Counted from the first letter of the stretch, positions 47,042 to 59,100 are shown. The stretch is 64,000 nt of DNA from Oidiodendron maius Zn (GCA_000827325.1 KN832872.1:2143747-2207746); one strand, 5' to 3'. The notes: generated from the letters alone by a model not told the origin. Numbers and translations are program-made.

Positions 47042-47371
47042 TTTCTCTGGCACAATATATCAAGACTATTCAAATATATTCACTTTTAGCTATCTTCTGC
47101 GTATCGAATGTACCTACGCTCCTCCGGTCAGGCTTCTGCGACCAGTCACGCTCTAGGGCGTCCATTTCAACATATAGGGTGAAGCGAAGCGTCGTCATCT
47201 ACTAGAGGTATAGTAGAGAGGTGGTGATAAGAGCAAGGGACAACATGGGATGCATAGTATGGACTGATGCCCCAGGTAATGACACAGGAATATTTTTCTG
47301 GGCTTTATAGCAGCGGCCTATGCATAATCTCTCTATACCGTAGACACTGTGATGCTACATATTTGGAGATG
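47042..47371. other. convergent 3' flanks of PKS and terpene cyclase
   Basis: 330 bp between two stop codons. No terminator hairpin or gene recognised. Confidence 0.5.
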
Positions 47372-48212
47372 CTACAACTTCAGATTCCGACCCTCTCTCT
47401 GCTCTACTGCCATGTAAACAAATGGATAAATCAGATCGATCATCGTGCAAGATATGAAGAGAAATTGGGTTAGAGGCCGTGCAACCCTTGGATAGCTCTT
47501 GGGATAATGCGAATACTTCCAGATAAACTGCGCGATAGTGGCAGCGGTCCCCGTCGTTCTAAAAAACCTAAGTACGCCTCGAGTAAGTACTGATGATGAA
47601 TTTCTCGAAACAAGCAGCATTAGCTCACCAGATACTCCAAGAATGCCCAGATGTATTACCCCTACTAATCAGCTGGGCCACCGAGTAGGAACTTATCACG
47701 AGCTGGACGACATAAGCGATGTAAAACGATGAGTTGTCCACGCCGATAGTTTTGATGATGGCCCAGAATAAGGCCATCGTGAAGAGCACGCCCAATATTA
47801 GGATCCAGCCCAGGTTCTCGGCTACCAGGGGCGCGTGAGCCCACTGCTCGGGGCCGAACTGGTATGTAGTGTATACGATGCCAATATCAATAATCAGCCA
47901 CGGAGTGAAAGCAACCACCTGGGCGACCGAGGTTGGGACGATGAGGCCAAAAAGGAACTCCCACACGATGTCTGCGCAACTTTATCCCCGACAGTCAACC
48001 AAAGAAGCTTTGGTGGAGGCGCAAAGGTGAACTTACAGAGGAACGATCGGCATGCCATACGATCGGTCGAGGAGGCCCTGCCGGACATACAAAACATACG
48101 CGATGGTCCATAGAGCAGAGCTGAGAAGGATTAAACCATCCTGCACTGTCAGATAGTACGCCGGTGGCCGATTCGCCCTGTCTATAGGGTTTAGAGGCAA
48201 GTGGAGTGCCAT
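47372..48212 (-). CDS. integral membrane terpene cyclase, Pyr4/PaxB family
   Basis: Three exons, 240 aa: 48212-48037, 47979-47629 and 47567-47372. The acceptors at 47980/47979 and 47568/47567 were chosen because they keep frame and restore VPLCADIVWEFLFG and TGHS-like SIWFFRTTGT. The size is typical of this family (about 240 aa). Several hydrophobic segments predict a multi-pass membrane protein. Family marks seen are DGLILLSSALWTIAY, the N/D-x2-WEF Glu, DIGIVYTTYQFGP, and the C-terminal DLIYPFVYMAV. Pyr4, Trt1, AusL and PaxB-type enzymes cyclise prenylated or epoxy-prenylated aromatics by protonation in the ER membrane. It is convergent with the PKS, so cyclisation or isomerisation of a prenylated polyketide is inferred. 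The usual epoxidase partner is not seen. Confidence 0.85.
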
Positions 48213-48789
48213 TTTCCTTTCTCCTCGCTTTTCTCTTCTCTCTGCGCGGTAATTCATGAAAACCTCAGGTGGAGGAAAGTATCCAAGATCGTGGGCGACA
48301 CCTCCGGTGCGAGAGCTCAAAACAAAACCTGCGAAGCTAAAAAGGGAGGAAAGAGGGGGAGGGGCAGGAAGGTAGGGCCAGTTCAGGCTATGGTTACACA
48401 GCATTGCACACGTAGTTTAAGGGCTGGGTAAGTCATGCTTATTTACTCGGCGCAACATGCCCTTGTGTATTACCCGGCTCCCATTGGATTTTGAGCGCTT
48501 GTGCGTACCCGGTGGCGCCAGCCCACTCGAACAGCCTGCTGGGTACGCCCGGTGTAATGTCCAGGCTACGCCGAGTGGCAAAGCTGGGTGCGCCTACAGG
48601 AGTGTGCTCCCTAGGAAGAATCTGGACGATGCGCCCTTCTCCTGGTGTCACAAGCAGCACGAGGCGTCTGTGTCGCCTCCTTGGACGTAATGGTAATGTT
48701 CACGAGCGGACCATGGGTTCACGGGCATTCAGAGCCTCAAACTGGAAAAATTGTGACTCGAGTATCAATTACGTAGTTGATTACGGCTC
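48213..48789. other. spacer between terpene cyclase and MFS gene
   Basis: Promoter and leader of the cyclase gene (minus strand) plus the 3' flank of the transporter. The cyclase frame stays open upstream of 48212, but that extension has no family similarity. No other gene seen. Confidence 0.5.
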
Positions 48790-50411
48790 TCATAAGTTTC
48801 TAACTTCAAAATGTGTCCGTAACCACTCCCCATTTCTCAGGATGAGGATCGGGATGGGGATAAAAGCTAGGGCGATGAATCCCAGCAAGCTAATTCCCCA
48901 GCCGACCCCTAATGCACTGAACATGCTCAAGCCTGCAAGTGGTAAGACGGCCCCGCCGACAGACCGAACGACCGAGTTTGCTGCCAGAGCACTAGCCGAA
49001 TAGATGTTGAAGCTGTCAATGAGGTACAAGAGGATGGACAGAAGACTGATCATATTCCCGATCCCCATGACCGTCATGCCAAGGATCGGGACAATCCAGT
49101 GGATATGGTATTCGGCAGTCCATCCGTAGATGAACAAGCCTGCCGGCAGACACAGGCCGCCAAGAGGCGCCAGCTTCATCCGGACTTCTGGCTTGATCTC
49201 CTGGCCAGCCGCTCCGATCCTCTTGATGGCGCCGTCTGTCACGATTGAGGTCATTACCATGCCAATTAAGTTACCAACACCAAGTCCCAGGAAGACAAGT
49301 CCCGCTAGCTCGCCGTGGATACCATACTGTTGCTGGAAGACGACTGTGACGGAGGAGAACATGAGGTAGAGGTACCCGTAAACGACAGCCAGATACAGCG
49401 CGCAGACAAGGCTGAGGGGCGACCGCATCAGCAGCTTCAGGGGGCGCACGATGCCGCGCCTAAGATGCCCCAGCGGCGTCAGGCCATCATCGAACTTGGA
49501 ACGGAGGCCCGAGTTACCCGTCACCTTTCGTAGGCGATCAACCCTTCGCTGCAAGATCACCGGGTGGTATGTCTCGCGGCCCAGCAGCAGCATCACGATG
49601 CTCATGGCGCCACTCACAATCGTCACCAGCCAGAAGACCCAGCGCCATCCCTTGGCCGTGATCAAGAAGCCGGCGATGACGGGGCCGAGGATGGGACCCA
49701 GGAGGGTGCCGGCCGACACTGCAGCCAGGTACTTGCCCCGTCTCTCCTCGGGCACCATGTCGGCGATGGACGCACCGGCGTTGGTCACCCCGCAAGAGCC
49801 GAAGCAACCCTCAAGGAAACGGAAGACGATGAGGGCCTCGAGAGACGGCGCGACGGCACAAGCTACGCTAAATGCCACGAAGCCTACATTCGAAATGTGG
49901 TAGATAATGAGGCGGCCGTAGATCTCGGACAGTGGTGACAGGAGCAGTGGACCTACCGCCAACTACGAAAAGTTGGAGCGTTCAGTGAGCTGGTTCATGG
50001 CTCGGGAAGGGAGAGACTGAGCTGGAGAGAGCGACTTACTCCTAAAACAAAGACTGACACGACGAACGCAGCCAGTTCATTGCTGCTATTGTGGAACTCG
50101 AGCATAATTTCAGGCACTCCAGGTGCAATGATGGCTGTAGATTAAATTAACACGCAGGATTCTATGACCAGACTCGTGTGGTGCGGAAGTGGCCCCTACT
50201 CACAAGATGTCAATGGTATCAGGAAGGTGAGAATCGTCAGCATCCCCGTGTTGGCGAGGATCCGCCTCCGCGGCCAGTTGTACGGACACTCTGGATCGTC
50301 CTCGCCGTCCCAGCCGATAACCATGCCCACGTCGCCATGGTCAGAGGGGGTGGAATGGTGGCCCCCAGACATCTCCATCCCTTCTGAGGCACAAGACGCC
50401 CCATTGCTCAT
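48790..50411 (-). CDS. MFS drug:H+ antiporter-type transporter
   Basis: Three exons, 491 aa: 50411-50204, 50134-50040 and 49962-48790. The start at 50411 is followed by a Gly/Ser/acidic cytosolic leader and DPECPYNWPRRR, the sequence that precedes the first membrane helix in fungal DHA1 transporters. Helix 2 region FAVGPLLLSPLSEIYGR is the MFS motif between helices 2 and 3, and the antiporter helix 5 reads GTLLGPILGPVIAGF. About twelve hydrophobic segments can be counted across the spliced protein. The likely role is proton-driven export of the cluster product or self-protection at the plasma membrane. It is transcribed in the same direction as the terpene cyclase and lies upstream of it. Confidence 0.9.
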
Positions 50412-51321
50412 GGCCTTCGTTATTTTGGGCAGGGGATGTAGGTTGACGTGTGGATCGAGAGAAGGCCGATGTAGCAGCTGCAGCAAACAGTAATATGTAT
50501 CCGAGAGGTTCTGAGGTTGATGTATAAAGGCTTCACATATTTGTACGTGCGCTCGTGACACAACAAAGTTATATATCTCTCGACGACTAAGCCAACTTAC
50601 AATATAATCGCCACGGATCAGGGGCCAGGGCCGTGGGATGTCGGTAAGTCTTAAGGCGCCCTCGTCTGACACTGTGTGCCCCTATTCTACGTGACGCTAG
50701 CTAGGGTCGGCATGAGTACAGTACAATACATGCACTCGAAAATAGAGCAGCACTGTCATCGCCGATCTTTCCATTCCGATCCCCATCGCAATGACTGTAT
50801 ATCGGGGCTGAATTGTGGACGCGGAGGACCGGCTCTGCCACCCTCCGGGCCCAGACCGACAGCGGGTTGGCAAAGGTGATGCGGGCAATGCTGTATGACC
50901 CTGTAGCTGCCATCACGCCTATGCGTCACTCTGAAATCATGTATTCAATTTAAAATGTTACAGATAAGGCAAGCTCAAGAATTTGAAACTTAGGAGTGGT
51001 GATGCTTTTTACGGGAGCCTCTCTTGATTCGGCACACGTCCCGTCGCCCACGCCATTCGGTATCCGTCTGTAGAACCTAGGACTTCTCAATAAAGAACTG
51101 ATCAAAGCTCTCCCGCTCATCCAATCCACTACTTTAATCTCTCCACTCAGAATGATCATAGCACTTACATTCCCTTCTTTCTTACTTGACAAAGTCAGTT
51201 GTCATTAGGAACTTCTCACATGGCTTGAATTCTACCGGACTTATAAATACTCTCAACGAGGCCAACATGTCCAGGACCCGTTGAGTTTAATCTAGCTGTT
51301 TGGTCTCAAAGTCCCGTAAAC
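50412..51321. other. intergenic between MFS gene and regulator
   Basis: MFS promoter and regulator 3' flank. Open frames at 50676-50916 and 50950-51192 show no recognisable domain. No gene seen. Confidence 0.5.
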
Positions 51322-52927
51322 TTATTCCGGTAGTGACTTTGACGGTGAAGTGCAAGAAGTACTAGTAGCGACGGAAGCAAGAGAGACATCTGGCGTCAGA
51401 CTCTCTGGATAAGTAATTGTAGTGTCAAATACGTGCTTCCCGGGCTTGTCATGTATCAAACCGATCCACAAGATGGACTTCAACAGATGCTGCATTTCGC
51501 TCCACGACCTGATCTCGCTTAAGCCCATTTCGGCGAGCAAGGCAGGCTTCAGCCACCAGTCATCGGTAGTATCAAATAACAGAGTCGCTCCGACCATGAA
51601 GAGCCACAGAACCATGGGCTGGCGCATTTGCTGGAGATTTATCGTGGTAAGGCAGTTTCTGAAGGCTGAGATGAGAGGGGGATAGGTCATTCCCAGCTGT
51701 TGCCACTGCAGGAATGCGCTACAGGAGAAGGTAAGCAAGCCGAGGCGGATTGCTTCATCGCTAGTGCCGGCATCAAACTCCATACCAATAAGGCGGTACA
51801 TGACCCAGACAACAGTCTCGAGGAGGGTTTGGACCGAGATGCACCGTCCGGAATCGGCCGCAAAGTTCATGACGGAGCAGAACTCCGACATGATTTTCCA
51901 GATCTCGGCCAGTTCATCAGCCATGCCATGGATGGCCTCAGCCGACGGATCCTGAGGATCGGTCGTGGCAAGCCCCTGTAACTTGAGGAGCAATTTCAGA
52001 TTTGGGCGCGGTGGATAGGATTCTTGCGACGACGAATTATTAAAGAAAAAGGGCCTAGAGCCACTGTGAAGTGCGATGCCTATGTCACACCTGAGGATTT
52101 CCATCAGGAGCTTGGGGTTTTGCTCGAAGGTGGCGATTCCTCCTCTCAGGCTAACTACATTGCTGAGGCCTTCCATATGATGTCGGGCGGACTCGCAACT
52201 GCCCATCCAGAGTGCGTGACCGGCGAGGCCCATGATGGCGGCCGCTGTGGTGAAAGACAGTCTTGCTTCATCATCATCGCGAGCTAATCTCTCGCGCAGA
52301 AGCTTGACCGTAGCTAGGAAATGCGGCAATGACCGCTGGTTGAGTGGGGAGAATTTTCGGGGCAGCATGGCGTCGAAGAAATACTGGGACGTGAAGATCA
52401 TGGCGTGGAGGTAGGCGGGATCGAGTGTCAGAGGCGCTATCCATGTTTCGGCCCTCCTCTCGAAGAAGATACATGGTTCTAAGGGGAAGAGAACCTGCTT
52501 GGAGATGGAAGAGACTAATTCAGATGGTAAGCCGCTGAGCAGAGAGTGACATTTGGCACAACCCACAATGCAGGACCACCTCGACCACCCTGGGCTCGAC
52601 CGCATCGGCAAACGGAACTGGCGACAGATCCGATCCGAACTTGCGAGGCACGGTAGCGGGCAGAAGCTGGCGCGATGCTGCCGTCGTCGTGCGCGATTTC
52701 CCCTTGCGCTGAGGGAGTGTCTTCCCCCGGTTCTTCCCAAGCATGCAATGGCTTCGGATGAACTTGCGCAGTTCAGGGGTCTGCTTCTCTGCATCGGTCG
52801 ATACCACAAAATGTAGATCTGTGGTTGCTGTGCCGGAGCAGAAGCATGTTAGGAAGGAAGTATCAGGGCCACTTGCCCAGGATTGTCACTCACCTGGTTG
52901 CGGGATGGCATCCATGACACGCGGCAT
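51322..52927 (-). CDS. fungal transcription-factor-like regulator without a zinc cluster
   Basis: Model of three exons, 495 aa: 52927-52894, 52827-52567 and 52514-51322. The N-terminal exons supply LHFVVSTDAEKQ...LRKFIRSHCMLGKNRGK, the short conserved block that opens many fungal C6-type regulators of the DUF3468 (Fungal_trans_2) group. The long third exon contains the middle homology region, including GLSNVVSLRGGI and LLMEILRCDIGIAL. No Zn2Cys6 motif is seen upstream or inside, so DNA binding may be indirect, as for other members of the group that lack it. The second intron (52566-52515) is the least certain part; the frame without it has an unlike N-terminus. It lies between the transporter and the divergent SDR, the usual place for a cluster regulator. 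Confidence 0.75.
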
Positions 52928-53479
52928 GTCTGGCAATTCGTGGATCGTGGACGGGGGATGATGCTCCAGCTGCAAACTGCAAGCAATAGGAACTATGCAG
53001 TGCGGAAGAGATAGAAGGGCAGACAATCATGAGCGAGCCGGACTGGCCTGAGATTATATGCCTATTTAGGCGTGGTGGATTGTGGGATGGGTCAGCCTCA
53101 GCCCTGCACGTGCCGCCCTGGGGTCCGCGAGATTGTTTGCCGTTTGGGGGATAGTGGCGATCAGAAGTCCCAGAGGACCAATCACGGTCATTCCCCATCC
53201 CGGACGGCAGAGAAACGGAGCCTCCGGCAATTCAAAATGCCCGAAGCAGCGTAGGCCGTCAACTGTCAAACTTCCGTCCCGCAGGTAGGCACAATGGGCA
53301 TATCAATTTATCAATTTATCAAAGGCCTATATCAACACCAGCGCGACACTTCTTTGTCTTCCAACCCTTTCTCGTCTTCCCTCTTCCCTCTTCCCTCTTC
53401 CCTCTCACATCTCCATCTCCATTCTCATTCCCATTCCGCAGAACATACAGTACATCGCCGTGAACTCGGCAGCGTCATC
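52928..53479. promoter_or_regulatory. divergent promoter region, regulator / SDR
   Basis: 552 bp between two divergent start codons. A C/T-rich tract with repeated CCCTCTTC units at about 53377-53405 lies in the SDR leader, a common feature of fungal promoters. Confidence 0.5.
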
Positions 53480-54579
53480 ATGGTTGGTTCGAGAGACCTG
53501 ACGCCCTCAAATGATTCATTTGGCAAGATCTTCTTCCACAACCAATTCCGCGCCAAACCGCAATGGCCAGCCCCAAAGACGAGCCTCTTGGGCGCGACGG
53601 CTATCATCAGTGGAAGCAACACCGGGCTGGGTTATGAGGCCGCGACGCAGCTGTTGCGCCTCCAGCTGTCACGTCTGATCATGGCAGTGCGGTCTCGCGA
53701 ACGGGGAGAGGCAGCGGCAGCCAGGCTCCGCAGGCTATTTCCAAAGGCGAGCATCGAGGTCTGGCTGCTGGACATGAGCGAGTATGATTCGGTCCAAGCC
53801 TTCGCCGCCCGTGTCGCGAGAGAGCTGTCCCGTATCGACATTGTCATCCTCAATGCCGGTCTTATCGGCCTCACCTTCAAGGCGGCCAAGAGCACGGGCC
53901 ACGGCGAGCTTCTGCAGGTCAATTATCTCTCGACGGTGCTGCTTGCCATCCTCCTCCTCCCAACACTGAAGGCCAAAGGTCCACCGGGCGGCCAACCCGC
54001 GCACCTCACTATCGTCAGCGCTGCGCTGACGCTGGCGGCCAAGTTCGCCGAGAGGGACTCGATCCCCTTGCTGCCCGCCCTCGACGATCCCAAGAAGTTC
54101 GACCGCGAAGAGACGTACAATACATCCAAGCTACTGGCCCATATGTTCCTCTGGAATCTCGTCGATTATGTCTCCGCCGACGACGTCATCGTCAACCTCG
54201 CCGACCCTGCCTGGTGCAAAGGCACCGACTTGGCGCGCGATGCCACGGGCGGGATGAAGGTGGGTGTAAAGATCTTCGCCGGCCTCACGGGCAGATCCCC
54301 GAGGGTCGGAGCCTCGTGCTTTGTCGACGCCGTGGTGAACAAGGGAAAGGAGTCTCACGGATGTTTCATCATGAGTTGGCAGATCCACCCGTAAGTGCCT
54401 GCGAGTTTTCCCGCTCCTCCTCCTCTTCCTATCCATCGTCCGCTAACGCCTCTCTCAGATTCGCCGCTTACTTATACACGCCCGAGGGCAAGGTGGTCAC
54501 GCAACGGTGTTGGGACGAGACGATGGCAGAGCTTGAGTTCGCTGACGTTCGCACCATCCTAAATTCCATGCGAGGATAA
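53480..54579 (+). CDS. short-chain dehydrogenase/reductase
   Basis: Two exons, 343 aa: 53480-54390 and 54459-54579, with an intron that has a CTAAC branch site. ATG at 53480 was chosen over in-frame 53294 because the upstream part is low-complexity and pyrimidine-rich leader. The cofactor motif GSNTGLG (usual TGxxxGxG) and the following LIMAVRSRERGE favour NADP. NAG, the catalytic Ser region TIVSAAL, and YNTSK with Tyr213 and Lys217 are all present. The length and C-terminal part resemble the retinol-dehydrogenase/WW-oxidoreductase-like fungal SDRs found in many clusters. It probably oxidises or reduces an alcohol or ketone of the cluster product. It marks the likely right end of the cluster. 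Confidence 0.9.
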
Positions 54580-56173
54580 TATCACACTCTCTCGTCCAAT
54601 TGCTCACCAAGATATTGTCGTTCAGGAACGTGAGGTACGGGGCAGATGCGGGCTTTCAAGTCACCAACAGTGTGGCGTAAGACCTTGGAAACGGTCTGGG
54701 ATATTGAAGCAAGAATGATACCTAAATTGACACCCCAGATGGCAGACTGGTCTTTTTTCAGCAGCGTCAATGGCCAGGTTACAGATGGCGGGAGGTCAGG
54801 GCAAGTGACGTTTAATTGTGGACGGTTAGAGTCTTTCAAGCACCTTAATTCTATAATGTTTCCCCTATCCGGAAGCGGTCGACAAGTAGGACAGAGACCT
54901 GACAGACATAGTTGATCTTCCCCCATTCCAGACCATCAAAAAATTATCCTGTGCCAATAACGAGTGAGGGAAGTATGCCTGGCCTCTCTATTTCGCCGTG
55001 TGAGATTTGAGTGGTCGCCAACCTGGGTTCGAGGAGCTTAAGAACATCCTGAAGTCAGATGCTCGCCATCATGTAGTCTCTTTTACGTATGCAGTTCCAG
55101 AATTGCTAAAGACTGGTAAATATCTCCTGCAGCAGGATGTGTTTGGGCTGACACCAGTTATAATCTCGAATAAATATACTAAATCTGACATATATTGCCT
55201 AGAACGCATACCAGAAATATCAGTGATACTCCTGCACAGATATAACCCCCCATATCACCACGAATCCCGTTTCCCTCTTCCTCCTATAGTAGCCTGCTAA
55301 ACCTTCACGGCAACTATCTCGTTTGGCCAGTTAGGATTTTCGAATACATTGAGGTACCCGAGAGAATTGGATTACCGTATGCGGCACCCATTTAAGTACC
55401 TCGCGCTTGACCATATTCGGATCCGTCGCAAAGACCCTTGTCAGCACCAAGTTACAAAATTCAGGGGGAAGGGAACCAGGTCATGCAAGCGACTGTACCT
55501 CATCATTAGTCTATTATTAGAAGGCAATTTGATAAGGCCAACAAAGTTGGGTCTATATATTATTGAGTATACACCTCTGTAGTAGTTAGCTATTTAGTCG
55601 ATTTAGTGCACTTAATACAGAACCTATTGTATTGAACCTCTTATGCTATATTGCTACCTGACCTCTGCAACAGTTCATGCTCGGGACATTTCTGCGGTTT
55701 TTGTGTTTCTAGTTTTGTATTCCTAGTTTTATTGTTCCAATTTTGTTTGCACAGAGGTCAATTGGGGATGCGCAGGCTGCAATCGAATACCAACTAGGTT
55801 GAAAACTCAATATATTGAGAGCAGCTTATCTTCTAAAATTCCAAGGGATTACCAATTCATATATACTCTTACGTGCCGTAGTAGTCCGTAAGCTCAATGT
55901 ATACCCTCAGTGCGAAGCTCGGTCAATACGAAAGGCTCTGCGCATGAACCACTACTAATTAATCACTTCTGCTTCATCGCTATAATGGCCCTGACCCAAT
56001 AAAGGTTCAGTGGGATATATGCTAAAAGCCCTGATGTCACTTATAATATTTAGTTCTGGCCTCCTACTTTGGACGGAAATATTTGTTGGCTAATAAAGGT
56101 AACCTACTCATTATCTAGAGACCTTGTCAAATTTTCGCCTATCCGGCTCCCTGGCCGCCTACTATGCCTAATA
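54580..56173. other. intergenic, likely right border of the cluster
   Basis: About 1.6 kb without a recognisable gene. Open frames at 54646-54915, 55007-55300 (no ATG start) and 55349-55582 show no known domain. The base composition becomes AT-rich from about 55150. Confidence 0.5.
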
Positions 56174-57655
56174 CTACAATCCAAAAGGCCAAGTTTCATC
56201 AAACTCAACAGGAGTTTGTGGCTGATGTGTCTCAAATGACTTCACAGCCGTGGTCTTGTCGAACCAAGTCAAACCATCGAATTGCTTCGGGAGGATTGCA
56301 GATGAGTAATGGGACGCCCTTTCGGTTTCGGGCCTGTATATAACACCAATGAACCTTTCTAGCCGGCGCTTCATAAGTTCTTCCCGAAGCCGCTTGTCGC
56401 ACCGAGACTCGCGTAGATCTAGCATGAAGCTGGGGATTCCCGTGTCATGCATTAGCTCCTCATAGCTATTGGGCAGCGCCGGTGAGACGTTCATGATCTG
56501 CAAATCCCCGTCCCACTGAGATGCAGCGGCAACCGTCCCCGTGTACGTACTGCATCCAATGCTGAGCGCTGCGGTTCCAAATGCTTCCTTGCACAGCTGC
56601 CCGATGTTAAGCTCCCCACCATCTAAGCCCATGCTCGTAGCGCGGGCGTCACCAATGTGACTGTTATGCGCCCATATAATTGCCTTAGAGTGTTGGCCGC
56701 GGTGCTTCAGGAGACGGACCAACGTCTCGAACATGTGGTTATCACGAAGATTCCAAGACTTCTCTCGTTTGTAGTACATGGCTTTGTAGTACCTCTCCGC
56801 ATCTGTGCAGACATTTAGTTCTCTTGTGGATTACTGTATCCTGCTTCACTCACCGGCAACTAGACGCGCATTCTGCTCGCCACTATGAAACTCCTCTCCG
56901 TTTAGCAGGTGAGCCGAATACTCCAGTCTTTTGGCCAGCATATCCTTCAACATTGCCGTCACCTCCTTCTCATAGCCCTTCAAGTCCGTCAGAAGCACTC
57001 CTAGGCCATACTCCTGGGGATCTTCTGCCCAGTTCATCAATTCTCCGTACCGCTCCCGCGCACGCTTCGCCATTGCGCTATCAACTTTGTCAAGGTATTT
57101 GATGACCGCATTCATCGATGTCCCCATTGAGTACAGATCAAGCCCGTAGAAACCCACCCCATCCTTGTACCCCAAATTTTCTTCCTCATTATACCGACGT
57201 AGCCACTCTACGAAGTTTTGTACTTCCAAGTTGCGCCACATCCAGGTCGGGAACCGAAGAAAGACAGGCTCCTGCTCGGCCTGTCCAGACTCACCCGGCA
57301 TACGAGGCCTGCGCCGCACATACCTGTCAACTGCTTCAGCGTCCGGCCAGTCGGCCTCGGCGGCCACGATCTTGAAGCCATGGTGTTGGATCATGTATTT
57401 AGTAATCTCAGCGCGCGCCCGGTAGAACTCAGATGTGCCGTGCGAGGCATCACCAATGAGCAGGACTTTGCAATCCCCAAAATCTCGGAAGTGTTGAGCG
57501 AAAGCCTCGCCACCGTCTGACAGAGGCGGCAGCGGCACTGCACATGTTTTCAAAGCCTGTGTCACCTTCGAAGGGGACATGGTTGCGGTCGGGATGAGCC
57601 CAGATTTTGGGCAGCTGGAAAGGAATCTTCGTAGGGATCGAGATCGGTGGCCCAT
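56174..57655 (-). CDS. erythromycin-esterase-like protein
   Basis: Two exons, 476 aa: 57655-56854 and 56802-56174, with a 51-nt intron that joins ARLVAG to DAERYY. The frame is open to 57664, but that codon is GTG, so I used ATG at 57655. The hallmark of the family, LIGDASHGTSEFYRARAEI with its paired Glu and His, lies near residue 70, and IIWAHNSHIGD and the other His positions of the fold are present. The first 25 residues are basic and Ser-rich and could be a mitochondrial targeting sequence. Bacterial members hydrolyse macrolide lactones, but the role of fungal members is unknown. There is no sign that it belongs to the cluster, from which 1.6 kb of empty DNA separates it. Confidence 0.88.
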
Positions 57656-58863
57656 TACAATCACCTGTGAAGTCTTAGGATGTCTCTTTTATGCCATTTA
57701 CTATGTATAAGGTAGATATCCGATGGGCTGAGTATACAATACTTCGATATGATGTAACTCACAGGCGTCATTTATTTCGCGTAACGGTGGCGATTTTCTT
57801 CCATAGAGGTGACGCATAGCTTGTCTTCGCAAATGCCAGAACTGTTAAGATGACATGATTTGCTTTGTGCTTTGGTTTTGTTGAAACACATTAATAGCAT
57901 ATCATCTGATAATAATATACTCTTCCCTAATACAATATCTCAGTTACACACATGACAGAGCTATTTAGTGTGTCGGTACTACATACGCGCCCTAGCTTTA
58001 TATTGGATAGGGCTCAAGAGAAAAGTCGACCTGGAAATGAAGCTATAAAAAGGGTAACTATCTCTCAAGACAATTCATCCAATATTTATTTTATTACTCT
58101 TAAACTTTTTTATTAATGACGTAGGATAGTACGAGCTACAAATAATCTAGAGCTATAAGCTAGAGAGATATTAATTATCGGCTCGAATTGAGCCTCCTAT
58201 ATCGTATTCGCTCATGAATGCTGGTGTAGCATCTTCAATCACGGTCAGTCAGGAGCATTATCACCTTTTGTATCCGATATGGACTGGCTGCTGCAGAAGC
58301 TTAGCTTCTTCCGTTCCAATGACACGGAAGTTACGAAGAGGTCCCACCCGATTTCACTCCTTAGTCCCAAAGTAGCTGGGCATCCCGTGACCACGCGAGC
58401 TGTTCGCACGAAGAGTACTAAAAAGGGAATTGACTTGATAGATGTGGCAAGTTGATTCTTCCAAGTTATAATGAATGAGCACCGTAAAGGTTGAAGTCGT
58501 TCGAATAGCCGTAGACGCTAATTGGCTTACGCATTCCTTGCAACAGCGAGTTCTATCCAATCAAGGGAGTTCTGTGGACCATATCGTGTGTGTAATACAT
58601 ATAGCTGGACCCTATTGCGCCATTTCCTGTTCTGTTATTGCATTCGTCTCTCGATTACTTTATATAATGACTTAGTGGGGTGACGCAATTGAAACGAGCC
58701 AAGCACATTCCATCTGTTCCTACCCCTTTCCCCACCCTTCTCTTTCTCATCTAACGACTCTACTCAAGTTATTATAGGCACATCTCCCACCACAAGCTTC
58801 AAGTGGTCGCTACTTCCCTCGCGTCTAGATACCTGTTCCTGACCTCGACATCCAACCTGCGTA
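57656..58863. other. intergenic, no gene recognised
   Basis: Promoter of the esterase-like gene, then AT-rich spacer. The open frames at 58354-58675 have no recognisable similarity. Confidence 0.5.
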
Positions 58864-59100
58864 TTGTCTCAATTTAATTCTCTTGAAGGTGGCATCCGAA
58901 CTCTGAGCACTTTCAAAAAACGAAATTCGCCTGCTGAATATACTCGCTCGAAGTTTTTCAGGCCTTGTCAGCTGCAAAGTATTGCAACGCCTTTATCTGA
59001 AGCGCCTGAATTCATAGCCATTTCTTATGCATGGGGCGATCTTCTAAACACGAGACAGATCCTTGTTAATCGACAGGTGCGAGTGCTAATGATCAACTGA
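58864..59100 (+). pseudogene. truncated HET-domain remnant
   Basis: A 78-codon open stretch with no ATG at its start (it opens with TTG) reads like the beginning of a HET protein. It has TRSKFFRPCQLQSIA, then EFIAISYAWGD and TRQILVNRQVRV, the first conserved HET block, before a stop. The WADALCINQ and WIIQE blocks that should follow are not found downstream. It is probably a decayed fragment unrelated to the intact HET gene at 33903 except by family. An unrecognised upstream exon cannot be excluded. Confidence 0.55.
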
